From Syncephalis plumigaleata (taxonomy: Eukaryota > Zoopagomycota > Zoopagomycetes > Zoopagales > Piptocephalidaceae): a stretch of 35,217 nt of DNA. Every line of letters starts with the position of its first letter. Position 1 is the stretch's first letter. The translations under genes and the position numbers were made by a program. The stretch is from the NCBI GenBank assembly GCA_025201365.1, contig JAIXMF010000124.1, positions 1 to 35,217 of the forward strand. Direction: 5' to 3'. Under the pieces are notes generated by a model. The model saw only the letters and a list, made by a program, of their open reading frames with translations, did not search any database and had not been told where the DNA came from. Shown here one piece after another: positions 1-10,756 of the stretch.

Positions 1-492
1 ATCTCATCATTGCCTAGGCCACCTCGATTGAAATTGTCTTTCTGGAAGTTACCCGCTTGTTCGTCGAAACCATACTGATAGAAAACATCGTGCATGACAT
101 TTGCACCGTAAAACAATTGGGTGACAGCTGCTTCCTTGTACTCGCTTGCTTCTTTCGTTAGATCAACTGGATAATCGAATACTTGATTTTCGGATTTCGG
201 TTGAAACGCCGGTACATCCTTCTGCTTACTGGCAACTTTAGCATTGACATTATTACCCCATGTTGTGTATGTTTGCTTGCCCTCATAGACGTGCCATCCT
301 TCCGGCGATGCCTTGCTATTCTCGGGATTCTGTACTAAAGTGCGCTTAGCCGTTTCCAGATCATTGTCACCGATCGGAATGACATTATACGATGCGGCCG
401 ATGTCCAATCGTTCAACGACAATATCTCACGGCCATCGGCCGATACGTGTCCGTTGAAATAGTTTTCGTCAAGATCCACAAAGAACTCCCAG
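1..492 (-). pseudogene. Fungalysin (M36 metallopeptidase), downstream fragment, cut off by retrotransposon and by window edge
   Basis: Downstream half of the secreted metallopeptidase gene whose first half lies at 5552-6203. All 164 codons on the minus strand are open. Recognisable M36 landmarks are NVMHDVFYQYGF (about 61-95) followed by the EQAGNFQ and NFNRGGLGND block (about 1-60), which in this family precede the zinc site. The HEXXH zinc motif would lie beyond position 1, so the active site cannot be seen. The fragment resumes in exactly the frame left at 5552 once one copy of the CCCAG duplication is discounted, and no other lesion is present. The gene was therefore intact until the element inserted. 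Family identity is clear; function of this allele is presumably lost. Confidence 0.9.
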
Positions 493-682
493 TGTAACGA
501 AACAATTTTTATTTATATTCTTATGGGAAAAGCTCGGTAACCACTACCGAAGCGTGAGTATATTTACATCTTCGTTTACAGAGAATTAGTAAGCATAAGC
601 AATTATAAATACGATTATACTTTTATTAATAAAAAACGATATCTTACTTTTCGAATTCGTGTGTGCATGTGAGGTCGTTACA
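493..682 (+). repeat. 5' LTR
   Basis: 190 bp bounded by the 7-bp inverted ends TGTAACG/CGTTACA. A TATA-like TTATAAATA lies at about 603-611, consistent with the U3 promoter that would drive the element. I see no difference from the 3' LTR. Confidence 0.95.
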
Positions 683-683
683 T

Positions 684-697
684 TGGTAGCAACGGAC
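684..697 (+). other. Retrotransposon primer-binding site (probable initiator tRNA-Met)
   Basis: TGGTAGCAACGG starts one base after the 5' LTR. TGG is the complement of the tRNA CCA end, and the first 7 nt (TGGTAGC) are those used by yeast Ty elements that prime with initiator tRNA-Met. The primer identity is inferred. Confidence 0.7.
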
Positions 698-717
698 CTA
701 CTTTCCATCGCCCTATT

Positions 718-925
718 TGCGTTAGTCGCATTGCTATTTTTACGTTCGTCGTACTGTCATACTGCGTTAGTCGCACTGCTATATTGCGTTAGTCGCACCG
801 TTACATTGCGTTAGTCGCACCGTCATTGCGTTAGTCGTACCGTTACATTGCGTTAGTCGCACCGTCACTGCGTTAGTCGTACCGTTACATTGCGTTAGTC
901 GCACCGTCATTGCGTTAGTCGCTTA
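718..925 (+). repeat. Tandem minisatellite in the retrotransposon leader
   Basis: About nine copies of a TGCGTTAGTCG core, each followed by CACCG or TACCG and a short linker (TTACAT, TCAT). Spacing is 20-23 nt in the regular part (about 784-925), with more degenerate copies at 718-780. It lies between the primer-binding site and the gag start, in the untranslated leader of the genomic RNA, where packaging and dimerisation signals usually lie. Confidence 0.9.
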
Positions 926-997
926 GCAATAATATTCCAGTTCCAGTCGTCCAAGATTCTTGAATTCACCATCTACGTAACATCAGATTATTACATC

Positions 998-1831
998 ATG
1001 AATCCCGCTCGATCACCACTCACCCACACCGAGAAGTTCACCGGTGATTCCTCGATTCCAGTGGATCATTGGTGTAACATGGTTGATGATGCATGGACGC
1101 TAGGAGAATGGACCGATGCTCAGAAATTGGTGATAGCAGCTCAACAACTATCTGGTGCCGCTGCTGTCTGGTACCAATCAATACGAGGAGGAGCCACACC
1201 GTACACCACATGGCAAGAAATGAGAAACGGTATTATGGACCGTTTCAACGGTAACAAATCCGCCGATATCGCGCGCTTAGAGTTGACCAGACTACGCTGG
1301 ACAGAAGATCAAGACATCGAAGAACATATCACCCAATTTACCGCGCTACGCAGTAAAATTTCAGATGCAGGCGATATGGAGCTTGTAACATCGTTCCGTC
1401 TCACCTTGCCACCCGAGTACTTAGCTGATTCATTCCGGAACAATGTTCACAATATTAACGAGGCTTTCACGGTAACAAGAGCTTTTTATTATTCAAGGAA
1501 GCATGGATTACAACAATTAGCGCGAGCCCAACCTAAACCACAAAACGGACCGGTACCTATGGACTTGGACGTGTTAGCGCAAGCTTTAAACAGCCTAGGA
1601 ATCCGCAACAATCGTAACAACAACAACAACAACGCCATACGATGCTATGAGTGTAATGGACGCGGTCACATAGCTCGGAATTGTCGCAACCGCAACAATA
1701 ATAACCGTAACTTCAACAACAACCGCAATTACAACAACAATCGTAACTTCAACAACAATCAACAACAAGCCAATAACATACAACACCCACCGAACGCGGA
1801 CGACAACCAGGGAAACGACGACCGTCAGTAA
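998..1831 (+). CDS. gag: Retrotransposon Gag (capsid/nucleocapsid) protein
   Basis: 277-residue structural polyprotein of the Ty3/gypsy element, forming virus-like particles around the element RNA. The N-terminal and central part (about 1-190) resembles retrotransposon Gag with conserved W and hydrophobic helices ([17 protein letters not shown]). A CCHC zinc knuckle [14 protein letters not shown] occupies residues 216-229. The tail is an asparagine-rich low-complexity stretch of NNN and RNFNNN repeats, likely RNA-binding. The start is the first ATG after the leader. The stop (1829-1831) lies inside the frameshift stem; pol continues in the -1 frame. The reading frame is intact. Confidence 0.93.
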   Translation: MNPARSPLTHTEKFTGDSSIPVDHWCNMVDDAWTLGEWTDAQKLVIAAQQLSGAAAVWYQSIRGGATPYTTWQEMRNGIMDRFNGNKSADIARLELTRLRWTEDQDIEEHITQFTALRSKISDAGDMELVTSFRLTLPPEYLADSFRNNVHNINEAFTVTRAFYYSRKHGLQQLARAQPKPQNGPVPMDLDVLAQALNSLGIRNNRNNNNNNAIRCYECNGRGHIARNCRNRNNNNRNFNNNRNYNNNRNFNNNQQQANNIQHPPNADDNQGNDDRQ

Positions 1832-4800
1832 TCGAATGCGGCGTTATTACTGACGGCCAGGTCGCCGCTACTACTCCAACACCCAAGATCCCACCTGGAT
1901 TCGAGCTGTTCTCGCTCATCCAAGGAAACACTAGTTCCGGATTGCTCACGGTAACACCTATCATTAACGGTGTTACTGCCCATGTACTTATCGATTCAGG
2001 CGCATCTGCAAATTTCATGGACACAGAATTTGCTGGAAAAGCACAAGTACATGTGAATACAACAGCCAAGCGATCAAACGTAAAATTGGGTAATGGTGCG
2101 GAATGTAGCGTATCTGGTGTTGCAAATAAAGTGCCTACAGTCTACAATCATTTTGAAGAAAGTGTTGACTTCACTATAATGAAATTGGGCAATTATGACG
2201 CAATACTAGGTATGCCATGGTTACGAAGACACGAGGCACAAATAGATTGGAGTTCTGGCATCATTGAATCAATGGCCAATTCCACGGTTGAGCAATCAAA
2301 TCATCGCAGCGTTGAATCCACTTTGATGACATTAGCAGAGGTTAAGAAGTTAAAAGATGATGATATATTTTTATTAGCAATGGTACAAGAAACAAAAGAG
2401 GCAAAAGAAAATAATAATCCATTGCACGGGCGCTATGCTCGATTATTGAGTGAGTTTGCAGATGTGGGACCTGACGAGTTACCGCCGGGATTACCGCCTA
2501 AGCGCGATATTGATATACGTATCAATCTAATCCCACATCAGCAGCCACCATTCAGGCCCACCTATCATTTAGCAAAGAAAGAATTAGATGAGTTAAAAAG
2601 ACAATTAGATGATTTGTTAGAAAAAGGCTTTATTAGGCCAAGTACATCACCATTTGGTGCACCTGTACTGTTTGTTAAAAAGAAAGGGGGTGATTTGCGA
2701 ATGTGTGTGGATTATCGAATGCTAAATGCGCAAACGATACGTGATCGTTATGCGTTACCGTTGATCGACGAATTGTTTGATCAACTACATGGGGCTAAGG
2801 TGTTCTCAAAGATCGACTTGAGAAGTGGATATCATCAAATTAGAGTACATGAGGATGATATTCACAAGACAGCGTTTAGAACACGCTATGGGCATTACGA
2901 GTGGACAGTAATGGGATTCGGTCTAACTAACGCGCCCTCTGTATTTATGCGTTTAATGCAAAACGTGTTTCACAAATTGTTAGACAAATGTGTAGTGATA
3001 TTCCTAGATGATATACTTGTATTTAGTAAAAATCATGCGGAACATGAATTGCATTTGAGACAGGTATTAGAACTGTTACGGGAACATAAGCTTTATGCGA
3101 AACTGAGCAAGTGTGAGTTCGGTAAAGAGGAGGTGGAATTCTTGGGACATAATATTGGTTGCGAGGGTATAAAACCACTACATGATAAGGTAACGGCCAT
3201 TACTAATTGGCCAATACCCAGTAATTTAAAAGAATTACGATCATTCTTGGGATTAACCGGTTATTATAGACGGTTTATTCGTGGGTATGCTGATATTGCA
3301 CGACATCTAAGTCAATTGACTAAGAAGGATGTACCGTTTACATGGGGGGAAGCACAACAATTAGCGTTCGATACATTGCGTAAAGCTATAGTCACTGCAC
3401 CTGTCTTAGCGATACCTGATGTTACCGTACCATTCATTGTCACTACCGATGCATCTGATTACGCAATCGGTGCTGTATTATCACAAGAGATAGATGACAT
3501 CGAACACCCTATTGCTTTCATGTCGCGTACACTACAAACTGCCGAGAAGAAATACGCTGCGTATGACAAGGAAATGTTAGCAGCACTTACAGCGGTGCGT
3601 CTATGGCGCCCTTACCTCAGATATGGCCGTTTTGTTCTCTATACAGACCATGAGCCACTCACACACCTACTTAAACAACAAAATGTACTATTAGCGCGAC
3701 AATCACGTTGGCTTACACTCCTGCGCGGGTATGATATCGATATCGTTTACAAACCTGGCCGTACTAACGTCGTAGCGGACGCGTTGTCTCGTCGTATGGC
3801 CGACATCTGCAACACGTTATACTCAGTCGATCTCACCACCTTCCAGCAACGAATCCTAACAGGTTACGATCATGACGATTACTTTACGGGTGTAAAGTCT
3901 GTTTTGTTGGGAGGGAAGAAAATTAGTAATAAGACAACGCGAAAGATATTACGACATTTCAGGTGTGACGATTATGGGCTAATTTATGAAATGAAAGGAA
4001 TAGAACCAAGGCTATGCATCCCCAAGTACGATGATCTTTATTTAGATATATTCAACGACCATCACGATGCACCACTAGCTGCACATTTCGGTGAAGAAAA
4101 GACAATAGCGGCAATCAAACGCAAATACTATTGGCCCGGTCTATCAAGCATGGTTAAACGATATATCAAATCTTGTGAGATATGTCAACGCACGAAACAC
4201 TCGCAGCAGTTACCTGGTGGTCTTCTACAACCTTTACCAATACCAGAAGGAAGATGGCGCGACATTTCCATGGATTTCATAGTACAATTACCGCGTACTA
4301 AGGCAGGTTATGACGCTATCTTCGTCGTCGTAGATCGTTTCACGAAACGAGCCCACTTCATACCTATGAAGACGACGGCGACTGCAGTTGACGTTGCGCA
4401 GCTGTTTGTCAACAACATCATGCGTTTACATGGTATGCCCCGTTCGATTGTGTGCGACCGCGATGCGAAATTCACAAGCAAATTCTGGCAGGAATTACAC
4501 AAGATACTCGACGTTCGCATACTTATGTCTACAGCCTTCCACCCCGAGACAGACGGCCAGACGGAACGCACCAATCGCACATTGGAACAACTTCTGCGTA
4601 CATGTGTTAACCATCAACAAAATGATTGGGATCAGCACTTGGCACTTGTTGAATTCGCTTACAACAACGCTAAACAATCATCGACCGGTTACTCGCCCTT
4701 TTACACCGATTTAGGCCATCATCCCTACATGCCTGACGACCTAGCTCGACGTCACGATTTCAACAAAGACACTAACATAGAAAGCACAGCAACCTTTTTA

Positions 4801-5352
4801 CAGAAGTTGAACGATATTTATTTAACGACACGGGATGCGCTGGAAACGGCACAAGAACGACAAAAGCAACATGCAGATCAAAAGCGACGAGAAGTGGAAT
4901 TCGAGGTTGGTACACAAGTTCTACTATCAACTAAGAACTTGACACCGGAAGTAAGTCGTGATCGACCTAAGCGTAAGTTGTCGCATCAATTTACAGGCCC
5001 TTACAAAATCATCGAGCGTGTATCGACGGTAGCGTACAAATTGCAATTACCAGATAGCATGAGAATACATAATGTATTCCACGTTAGTTTATTAAAACCG
5101 TACGAAAACAATCCCGTCGAATTCGCTAACCGATATCCGCCTCCCCCTCCACCAATTATTATTAATAACGAAGAAGAATACGAAGTTGAAGCAATCGTCG
5201 GTAAACGTACAAGACGCGGTAAGACACAATACTTAGTCAAATGGAAAGGATACGCAGACCACGAGATGACATGGCAATCCACGGACGATCTAGCAAATGC
5301 TAAAGAGCTAGTTCAAGCTTTTAATGATAATGCCGAGTCGGCATCAATCTAA
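1777..5352 (+). CDS. pol: Retrotransposon Pol (protease, RT, RNase H, integrase, chromodomain), expressed by -1 frameshift
   Basis: The frame is open from 1777, overlaps the gag end by 55 nt, and is entered at 1816 by -1 frameshifting; the first in-frame ATG is at 1942. Numbering from that ATG (1,136 residues), the aspartic protease motif is DSG at 18-20, the reverse-transcriptase centre FLDD has D356-D357, and RNase H begins at TDAS (D503). The integrase zinc site ends at C745/C748, and its DDE triad is D778, D839, E875 with 35 residues between the last two. A chromodomain (EYEVEAIVG...YLVKWKGY) spans about 1078-1130 and, in this family, directs integration to marked chromatin. All catalytic residues are present and no stop interrupts the frame. 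Confidence 0.95.
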   Translation, partial: HTTPTERGRQPGKRRPSVIECGVITDGQVAATTPTPKIPPGFELFSLIQGNTSSGLLTVTPIINGVTAHVLIDSGASANFMDTEFAGKAQVHVNTTAKRSNVKLGNGAECSVSGVANKVPTVYNHFEESVDFTIMKLGNYDAILGMPWLRRHEAQIDWSSGIIESMANSTVEQSNHRSVESTLMTLAEVKKLKDDDIFLLAMVQETKEAKENNNPLHGRYARLLSEFADVGPDELPPGLPPKRDIDIRINLIPHQQPPFRPTYHLAKKELDELKRQLDDLLEKGFIRPSTSPFGAPVLFVKKKGGDLRMCVDYRMLNAQTIRDRYALPLIDELFDQLHGAKVFSKIDLRSGYHQIRVHEDDIHKTAFRTRYGHYEWTVMGFGLTNAPSVFMRLMQNVFHKLLDKCVVIFLDDILVFSKNHAEHELHLRQVLELLREHKLYAKLSKCEFGKEEVEFLGHNIGCEGIKPLHDKVTAITNWPIPSNLKELRSFLGLTGYYRRFIRGYADIARHLSQLTKKDVPFTWGEAQQLAFDTLRKAIVTAPVLAIPDVTVPFIVTTDASDYAIGAVLSQEIDDIEHPIAFMSRTLQTAEKKYAAYDKEMLAALTAVRLWRPYLRYGRFVLYTDHEPLTHLLKQQNVLLARQSRWLTLLRGYDIDIVYKPGRTNVVADALSRRMADICNTLYSVDLTTFQQRILTGYDHDDYFTGVKSVLLGGKKISNKTTRKILRHFRCDDYGLIYEMKGIEPRLCIPKYDDLYLDIFNDHHDAPLAAHFGEEKTIAAIKRKYYWPGLSSMVKRYIKSCEICQRTKHSQQLPGGLLQPLPIPEGRWRDISMDFIVQLPRTKAGYDAIFVVVDRFTKRAHFIPMKTTATAVDVAQLFVNNIMRLHGMPRSIVCDRDAKFTSKFWQELHKILDVRILMSTAFHPETDGQTERTNRTLEQLLRTCVNHQQNDWDQHLALVEFAYNNAKQSSTGYSPFYTDLGHHPYMPDDLARRHDFNKDTNIESTATFLQKLNDIYLTTRDALETAQERQKQHADQKRREVEFEVGTQVLLSTKNLTPEVSRDRPKRKLSHQFTGPYKIIERVSTVAYKLQLPDSMRIHNVFHVSLLKPYENNPVEFANRYPPPPPPIIINNEEEYEVEAIVGKRTRRGKTQYLVKWKGYADHEMTWQSTDDLANAKELVQAFNDNAESASI
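1810..1868 (+). promoter_or_regulatory. Programmed -1 ribosomal frameshift signal (gag to pol), hairpin or pseudoknot
   Basis: Slippery heptamer G_GGA_AAC at 1810-1816, in register with gag codons GGA and AAC. A 5-nt spacer follows (1817-1821), then a perfect 11-bp stem CCGTCAGTAAT (1822-1832) with ATTACTGACGG (1846-1856). The loop hexamer GCGGCG (1838-1843) is exactly complementary to CGCCGC (1863-1868), permitting an H-type pseudoknot. The gag stop lies within the stem. Heptamer, spacer and stem match known retroviral -1 signals. The pseudoknot is less certain because only 6 nt (1857-1862) would have to cross stem 1. Confidence 0.88.
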
Positions 5353-5361
5353 GGAGGGAGG
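5351..5361 (+). other. Retrotransposon polypurine tract
   Basis: AAGGAGGGAGG, eleven purines immediately against the 3' LTR; primer for plus-strand DNA synthesis. It overlaps the last two bases of the pol stop codon TAA. Confidence 0.9.
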
Positions 5362-5551
5362 TGTAACGAAACAATTTTTATTTATATTCTTATGGGAAAA
5401 GCTCGGTAACCACTACCGAAGCGTGAGTATATTTACATCTTCGTTTACAGAGAATTAGTAAGCATAAGCAATTATAAATACGATTATACTTTTATTAATA
5501 AAAAACGATATCTTACTTTTCGAATTCGTGTGTGCATGTGAGGTCGTTACA
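5362..5551 (+). repeat. 3' LTR
   Basis: Second 190-bp LTR copy, same termini and, as read, same sequence as 493-682. It starts 9 nt after the pol stop codon. Its last bases supply the stop codon (5547-5549) that now ends the minus-strand fungalysin frame after a W-V dipeptide. Confidence 0.95.
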
Positions 5552-6203
5552 CCCAGGATGGCTCTAGCGTACCATTATTCGTGTGAATATACGATTGTTG
5601 CGCGGTAACCTTCTTATAAATGTCTGATTGGAAATTAAGCAGAAACTGAGCCTTGTTGCTGTACTCATCCGTATGCGGTGTCTCGACGATATCATCAATG
5701 TTATTTAATGGTCGCTTAATATAGTCTGCCAATGCACTGAATGCTTCTTTGGGTCGTACAAATCGGTGAGACGACTGCCCAGCCCATAGTTTACGCTTTG
5801 CATTGTCGTTATTACTACGGAAATTGTTGCTATAAGCTATTACTACTCCATTGGCGTCAATGTGAATGGCGCAATCACCATTGGTAATTTCCATTCCGTG
5901 TTCAATTTGCTTTAGAAAAACGTGCGTCACCCCAGTACTAACGGTCTTGTAGACATCCTTCACCCTATAGCTATCCGTCTTAATATCAAGGGTTTTACTT
6001 GCAAAACTCTTTGCAATCTGAAGTGGATCACCATCCGATGTGAATCGACTAGCACGGCCAAGGGTCGAGGACATGAACGCCATATCGTAATTAGCCACTG
6101 GCCCATTGACTATATTATCCACATCAATTCGTTCGCCGAGTAGCTGGTTAGCCGCGGCAATCACAAATAATATTTTAATGACAAGTTGTTTATTCATATT
6201 CAT
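5552..6203 (-). pseudogene. Fungalysin (M36 metallopeptidase), upstream fragment with signal peptide and FTP propeptide domain
   Basis: First 217 codons of a secreted zinc endopeptidase. The chosen ATG (6201-6203; second ATG at 6195-6197) gives a hydrophobic signal peptide MNMNKQLVIKILFVIAAANQ. The open frame runs up to 6377, but a TATATAA box at 6378-6384 on the minus strand puts transcription start downstream of 6377, so the longer start is unlikely. The propeptide shows the fungalysin/thermolysin FTP pattern (THVFLKQIEHGMEITNGDCAIHID, about residues 93-116, split here as THVFLKQIEHG then MEITNGDC). The frame runs into the 3' LTR and stops two codons on, so this allele can only make a truncated propeptide. 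No intron is visible. Confidence 0.88.
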
Positions 6204-6558
6204 GATAAGGAATAATCGTAAGAGAAAAGAAGAACAAGCGAGAAGGTATCGTAAATGTGAGTATAACGATCGTCTTGCTAGTAGTGCACGTCTACATCGT
6301 TTAAATAGCATCGTCAGTAGTGCCGTTACTTGTTGTGAGGCTTCACGGAAAAAACAACTGGTCTGTATCGTTTCCACTTATATAACATACCGTGCAACCA
6401 TGTGTAGACAATGACGAATGTTAAGAAGCAACACGTGCCTTAGATATACCAAAACTTTACTTGAACAACACGGGCTAATCTACTATTTAGTGTCATATTA
6501 CTTCTCGTACAGGTTTACCATTAGACGGATGTATTCTCGAAAGTATTGCCGCCTCATA
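6204..6558. other. Fungalysin 5' flank, no gene seen
   Basis: Holds the minus-strand TATA box at 6378-6384 and otherwise only short open frames without recognisable content. The plus-strand frame at 6418-6603 runs into the MITE end and is not credible as a gene. Confidence 0.6.
6378..6384 (-). promoter_or_regulatory. TATA box of the fungalysin gene
   Basis: TATATAA on the minus strand, about 175 nt upstream of the chosen ATG at 6203. It favours the shorter start for that gene. Confidence 0.5.
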
Positions 6559-6793
6559 CAGGCTTTTTCCATCCAATTTGCGCAGTTAGCCTTTTGTTTA
6601 TGAATAAATGATAGTTACCACTCATTATAATATATGATATCGCCACCATTAACATCTCCCTCAATTGCTAGGGCAATGACAACTACTCAATAATAATAGC
6701 AATGCGATAATGATGTTTACTATTGTGCAAATCTATTGATTAATAAAGAGCAAAAGTTAAAGGATAAATGCGCAAATTGGATGGAAAACCCTG
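6559..6793. mobile_element. MITE with about 55-bp terminal inverted repeats, TA target duplication
   Basis: 235-bp element whose left end (CAGGCTTTTTCCATCCAATT...) is matched by the reverse complement of its right end (CAGGGTTTTCCATCCAATT...) for roughly 55 bp. TA dinucleotides flank both ends (6557-6558, 6794-6795), as in Tc1/mariner-type insertions. It has no coding capacity. It ends 83 bp before the MOB4 start codon, so it probably forms part of that promoter or 5' UTR. Related ends occur at 15431-15488, 27780-28499 and 33618-33680. Confidence 0.8.
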
Positions 6794-6876
6794 TAGTGTC
6801 AACAATGACACATACGACTTTCCTTTGACATTCTTTTTTCTTCGTTTACAACCAGTTCTAGTTTGTAGTTACCATC

Positions 6877-8142
6877 ATGTCACAATCAACTCCTTCATCG
6901 ACTACAGGAGAAGGCATTACAACTGACGCATCTATTGAACCGAGAAATGAAGCATTGAACAATCAAGATAAAAGCGCTAATAATGAAGAATCGACCAATG
7001 GTGCTAGCACCAATACTGAACAAAACGTCAAATCAGTATCTAACCCTACCAAGAATACGGATTCCGTAGTAAAAAGCATACTAACGCAAGCACCGCGTCG
7101 TAATCGACCAGGAACTAAAGGAGAAGTATGTACTTGCCAGGATAGTTACAACTAGATAGATATTGACATCACTTGTAGGATTATAATCAATGGCGCGAAT
7201 GCACCTTTGAGGAAATCAAGTCGCCATTAGCATTGCAAGAGTATTTGCAGGAATTGTTACGAATTGATCGGTCAAATATCGATCGTTTATTACAAATGCC
7301 ACCCGGTCAAAATGAAGATATCTGGCAGTATGAGCATCTACGGTAATGCCTATATTAATGACCTTTACTAATTCATCATATACTAATTGTATTCGTTCAT
7401 CTTTCTATTCTATTAGCATGCTTTGTATGGATATTAACTATTTAGTGATTCAACTGGAGAGTGAATGCACCAAAGAGTCATGTCCCGAGATGAAAGCAGA
7501 TGAATGGCTATTCCTATGTGCTGCCCATTTACAACCACAAGCGGTAAGCAACGCCTATCCTATCATATTCTATCAATTAATAGTGAGACATCGCGTATAC
7601 TCATTAATCCATAATCTAGTGTTGCGCCATTGATTATGCATTCCATACATTGGATGGGGCAACTTCATTGTTAAATAGTCATAAATACTTTCCTAGTCGG
7701 TATGTTATTGATAATGATGCAACTATGGTGGTTGTCCATAGGCTAATCGTATATTAATCTCTTTCCGTTTCTTTCTCTCTTTCTCTCTAGACAATCGATC
7801 ATGAGTAGTTCGCTCAAACACTTTCAATCAATTGCTCGTCGACTTTATCGTATATTTGCACATGCGTGGTATCATCATCGAGAAGAGTTCAATAGCTTTG
7901 AAGTAAGTAGTGTTATTATCAAGGATATATGACGATTTATTAACAATTACTATAATACATTAATGCACCTATTCATGTAATACCAATAGAGCGAATCCTA
8001 CTTGTACTCACGCTTTGTGGCATTCTCCCGTAAATATCACTTGATTCCTGACTCATTAATGGTTATACCGGAACCTGCACATCAATCAGCCAATACTACA
8101 AATACTCGATTATTGCATCCACCATCTGCAGCAGCTCGATGA
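6877..8142 (+). CDS. mob4: MOB kinase activator 4 (phocein) orthologue, six exons
   Basis: Mob-family adaptor; in animals MOB4 is a core STRIPAK phosphatase-kinase complex subunit. Exons: 6877-7125, 7179-7342, 7417-7543, 7620-7699, 7791-7902, 7990-8142 (885 nt, 294 aa). A disordered S/T/N-rich extension of about 70 residues precedes the conserved RRNRPGTKG start. Then follow [13 protein letters not shown], the zinc pair ECTKESC, LFLCAAH, the [11 protein letters not shown] block, KYFPSR and [11 protein letters not shown] with zinc histidines, ending [17 protein letters not shown]. Order and spacing match phocein more closely than MOB1 or MOB2. Introns of 53-91 nt use GTATGT, GTAATG or GTAAG donors. 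It is convergent with vezatin, with 102 bp between stop codons. Confidence 0.93.
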
Positions 8143-8244
8143 TGATTTATATTATTGTTTTCTTATTCATCATTGTGTCTGCATTGTTCATCAATTAGCT
8201 ATTATCATTAAAAGACAGGAATACTATTTTTATTATTGTTATTG

Positions 8245-10756
8245 TTACTCCTCATGATCGGATAGAATGACATCTTCATCTTTAATTACAATTTGACATG
8301 TTGTTCCTATAGAACCGGCTTTTAACGCTCCTTTAAGTTCGGATAATAAGCTATGCTGTTCATAGGTAGGCTGTGATCTTGGTGACCATGCCTTCTCATC
8401 ATTCACGCTTCCTATTTCCGCTTCATTTATCGTATCAATATCGTGTTTCTTTTCGGTAGAATCTCGAGCATCAGATGATGCTTGTGAGGTTGACTCTGTC
8501 GGATGTCGTTCCAATTTACGATAATCAAGTACGTGTTTCAACTCGTACACTAAACGTGTGGCCTCCTCTGCCTTTACTTTTTGCTGTGCCTGCAATACTA
8601 ATGTATTAGCATACTAGTGATGATACACAATACACCTACCTCTTGCTCCCGTCTCTCCTGCTGCATAGCTATCCTTTCTTCGCGTGTCATTTTCTACGGC
8701 AATGTTGAAATTAGTATATTGCATGCATACATACATATGTGTATGTGTGCATCTATTATTATTACTATTATTAACACCTACCTTGCCATCCTCTAGTACA
8801 TTTCGACTGGCCACAGCTTCAAATAGTTCTTCATCTCCTATCGGTTCTAATACTCGAGGTGCAAGCCAATCAAATTCAATTTCATCCGTGGATATCATAT
8901 CCTCATCAAGTGCTTCTTGTTTCATTGGCATCAAATGATCAATATTTGTCGTATCAGGATTGCTCATAGGATGAACGTTGTTCGACGAGTTGTTCAGCTT
9001 CTGAATAAGCTGTTTTGTTTGTTCTAGATTCTGCATAAATATCTGGGTCTCGGTGTGCATCTCATGTAGACGATCCCGCAAGCTATCGAGCTGCATTGCT
9101 ACTTCATCCGATGATGGAGCATCATTGGATTGCGGCAATGATAAAACATCATTCCTAGTTAACATTAGTTTAGTCTGCATGACACGTAAATGCTGTTGGA
9201 GCAATGCTATCTGTTGTAGTGTTGGTCGTCGATCATCATTAGATGGAATGTCATCATCCGATGTACTTTGTGATTCCTCATTTATTCCAGTATCATCTAA
9301 TAAACACGTTAATATCCCTTCATGATGTTCAACCATATAGATGACTTACAATGCTGACGATACCATGTCATTCTTAATGGATGTGTGTTGTCTCGAATGT
9401 GATCTGATAAATTTGTCAAATGTGAAATTAGCTGATGTTTTATATAGGCATCATGAAATTGCTCTAAATGCCACGATCTTTGTTGATTGCGGTGATGCCT
9501 ATTGATCATGACTACCAGCACGCTATGAGCACGTATTAGACAAAGACTACGTATATCGAATACCGCTTGGACCATTTTACGTATTGTATGTAGGCTCAAT
9601 GCTTTGCTATTGTCTTCCATTTCAGATGTTGACGTAGTAGTACCGGTGGTATCAAGTAAATCCTGAACTGTATCAAGCTCCGTTTGAAATAACGAGGCAG
9701 ACACGTCATAGTCATTGAGTACTTGATATAATAGACACATACTACTATGAGCGTGAGTCCATTCACTAGCGATCATCCTTAGGGATTGGCAAACCAAAAA
9801 ACGAATCTCCATTCCATATCGCGCTCCAACCTGCTTTTCTATCCGCGATATAGGTGGCAATGGACCATTACTTTAGCTACCAGTTAGGGATAAACGGCAA
9901 TGAGATCAACATTGCAATCATTGTTTAAAGGATACAGCTGGTAGCCGCGTGCAACCAATTCCATTTCTTGAACACTCCGTATCAACTTTGACACTATACT
10001 CTGATAGCAATGTGCATTGTCGAGTAATCGTATCCAGCACACGCGTAATAATGCTATACAAAGACGATTCACCATATAGCTCTAGAAGCATTGATGTATC
10101 ATTAACATAGTACGTTTAACTGCCATTGCAAACTATAACTTACCAATAGATAGGTTATAATGGCAAATCCACCAATACACGCTGCTACTTGACTGTACCA
10201 TTGCCAATGCAGTTGATAATTCAAATAAACGATCAATATACTCATACCAACTATAATCGATCCATGTCTGAAGGAACTAATTACTAGTGGCGTGACTAGC
10301 GTGTTCAAAATCATAATCCATCGATTGGATATGCCTGACTTTATAGCGGCTACCTTGGCCTTCCTGCTACTAGGCCCGGAACTTAGTAGGTCTGATTGTT
10401 GAAGCAGCCGATTCATATCATTAACTAGTCTTTCGTCCGGTGACACTCTTGCGTTGAATATCACCTATAAACATCTAGTTAGCTATATGTATATATGTAT
10501 ATATATATACCAGCTGTATTCGCGCTCACTACGTCGATAAGTTGATGCCATCGTTCAACAAGACGATGCCATAATAGTGTCCATGAACTAGGCGACCGAT
10601 CATAGACCGGCTGCGTATCCTCAACACAGTCAATAGCTAATTTTTCAGGTTAACTAATAGCAAGCTGCTACGTCATATCTACTTACAGGTAAAATAGTCG
10701 GCCAGTGGCGAATCCTCATAGGCAACCGCTTCACCTAGTTGAGATTCCTGATTCAT
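8245..10756 (-). CDS. Vezatin-like two-pass membrane protein, eight exons
   Basis: Exons (minus): 10756-10687, 10636-10530, 10464-10144, 10081-9936, 9870-9350, 9296-8782, 8693-8640, 8589-8245 (2,079 nt, 692 aa). The N-terminus has YEDSPLADYF, like the ENSPL start region of animal vezatin. Exon 3 encodes a hydrophobic double segment (TPLVISSF...IIVGMSILIVYL and AACIGGFAIITYLL), followed by VQEMELVARGYQL, PLPPISRIEKQ, an acidic/glutamine coiled-coil region, and a C-terminal MTREERIAMQQERREQE plus ELKHVLDYRK stretch that parallels vezatin's RVLQELKSVL. Vezatin-family proteins link membranes to myosin; the fungal relative Inp2 acts in peroxisome inheritance. The acceptor at 9870 is the least certain junction. 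Intron 2 carries a TA-rich microsatellite. Confidence 0.75.

Larger units (their letters stand above)
493..5551 (+). mobile_element. Complete Ty3/gypsy chromovirus LTR retrotransposon
   Basis: A 5,059-bp element with 190-bp direct LTRs (493-682 and 5362-5551) that read as identical. Each begins TGTAACG and ends CGTTACA. Both sides carry the 5-bp target duplication CCCAG (488-492, 5552-5556). Internal order is primer-binding site, repeat-rich leader, gag, protease, reverse transcriptase, RNase H, integrase, chromodomain, polypurine tract. Domain order RT-RH-IN plus a C-terminal chromodomain defines a chromovirus. Both reading frames are uninterrupted and the LTRs match, so insertion was very recent and the copy may still be active. 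It lies antisense to the fungalysin gene it interrupts. Confidence 0.97.

Noticed and set aside
1942-1944. ATG at 1942 as an independent pol start
   Set aside because: The pol frame is open from 1777 and meets gag at a perfect -1 slippery site; the ATG lies just before the protease motif and would omit the N-terminal linker.
6204-6377. Longer fungalysin start at 6377
   Set aside because: It lies right at the TATA box (6378-6384), and the extra 58 residues would bury the signal peptide that begins at 6203.
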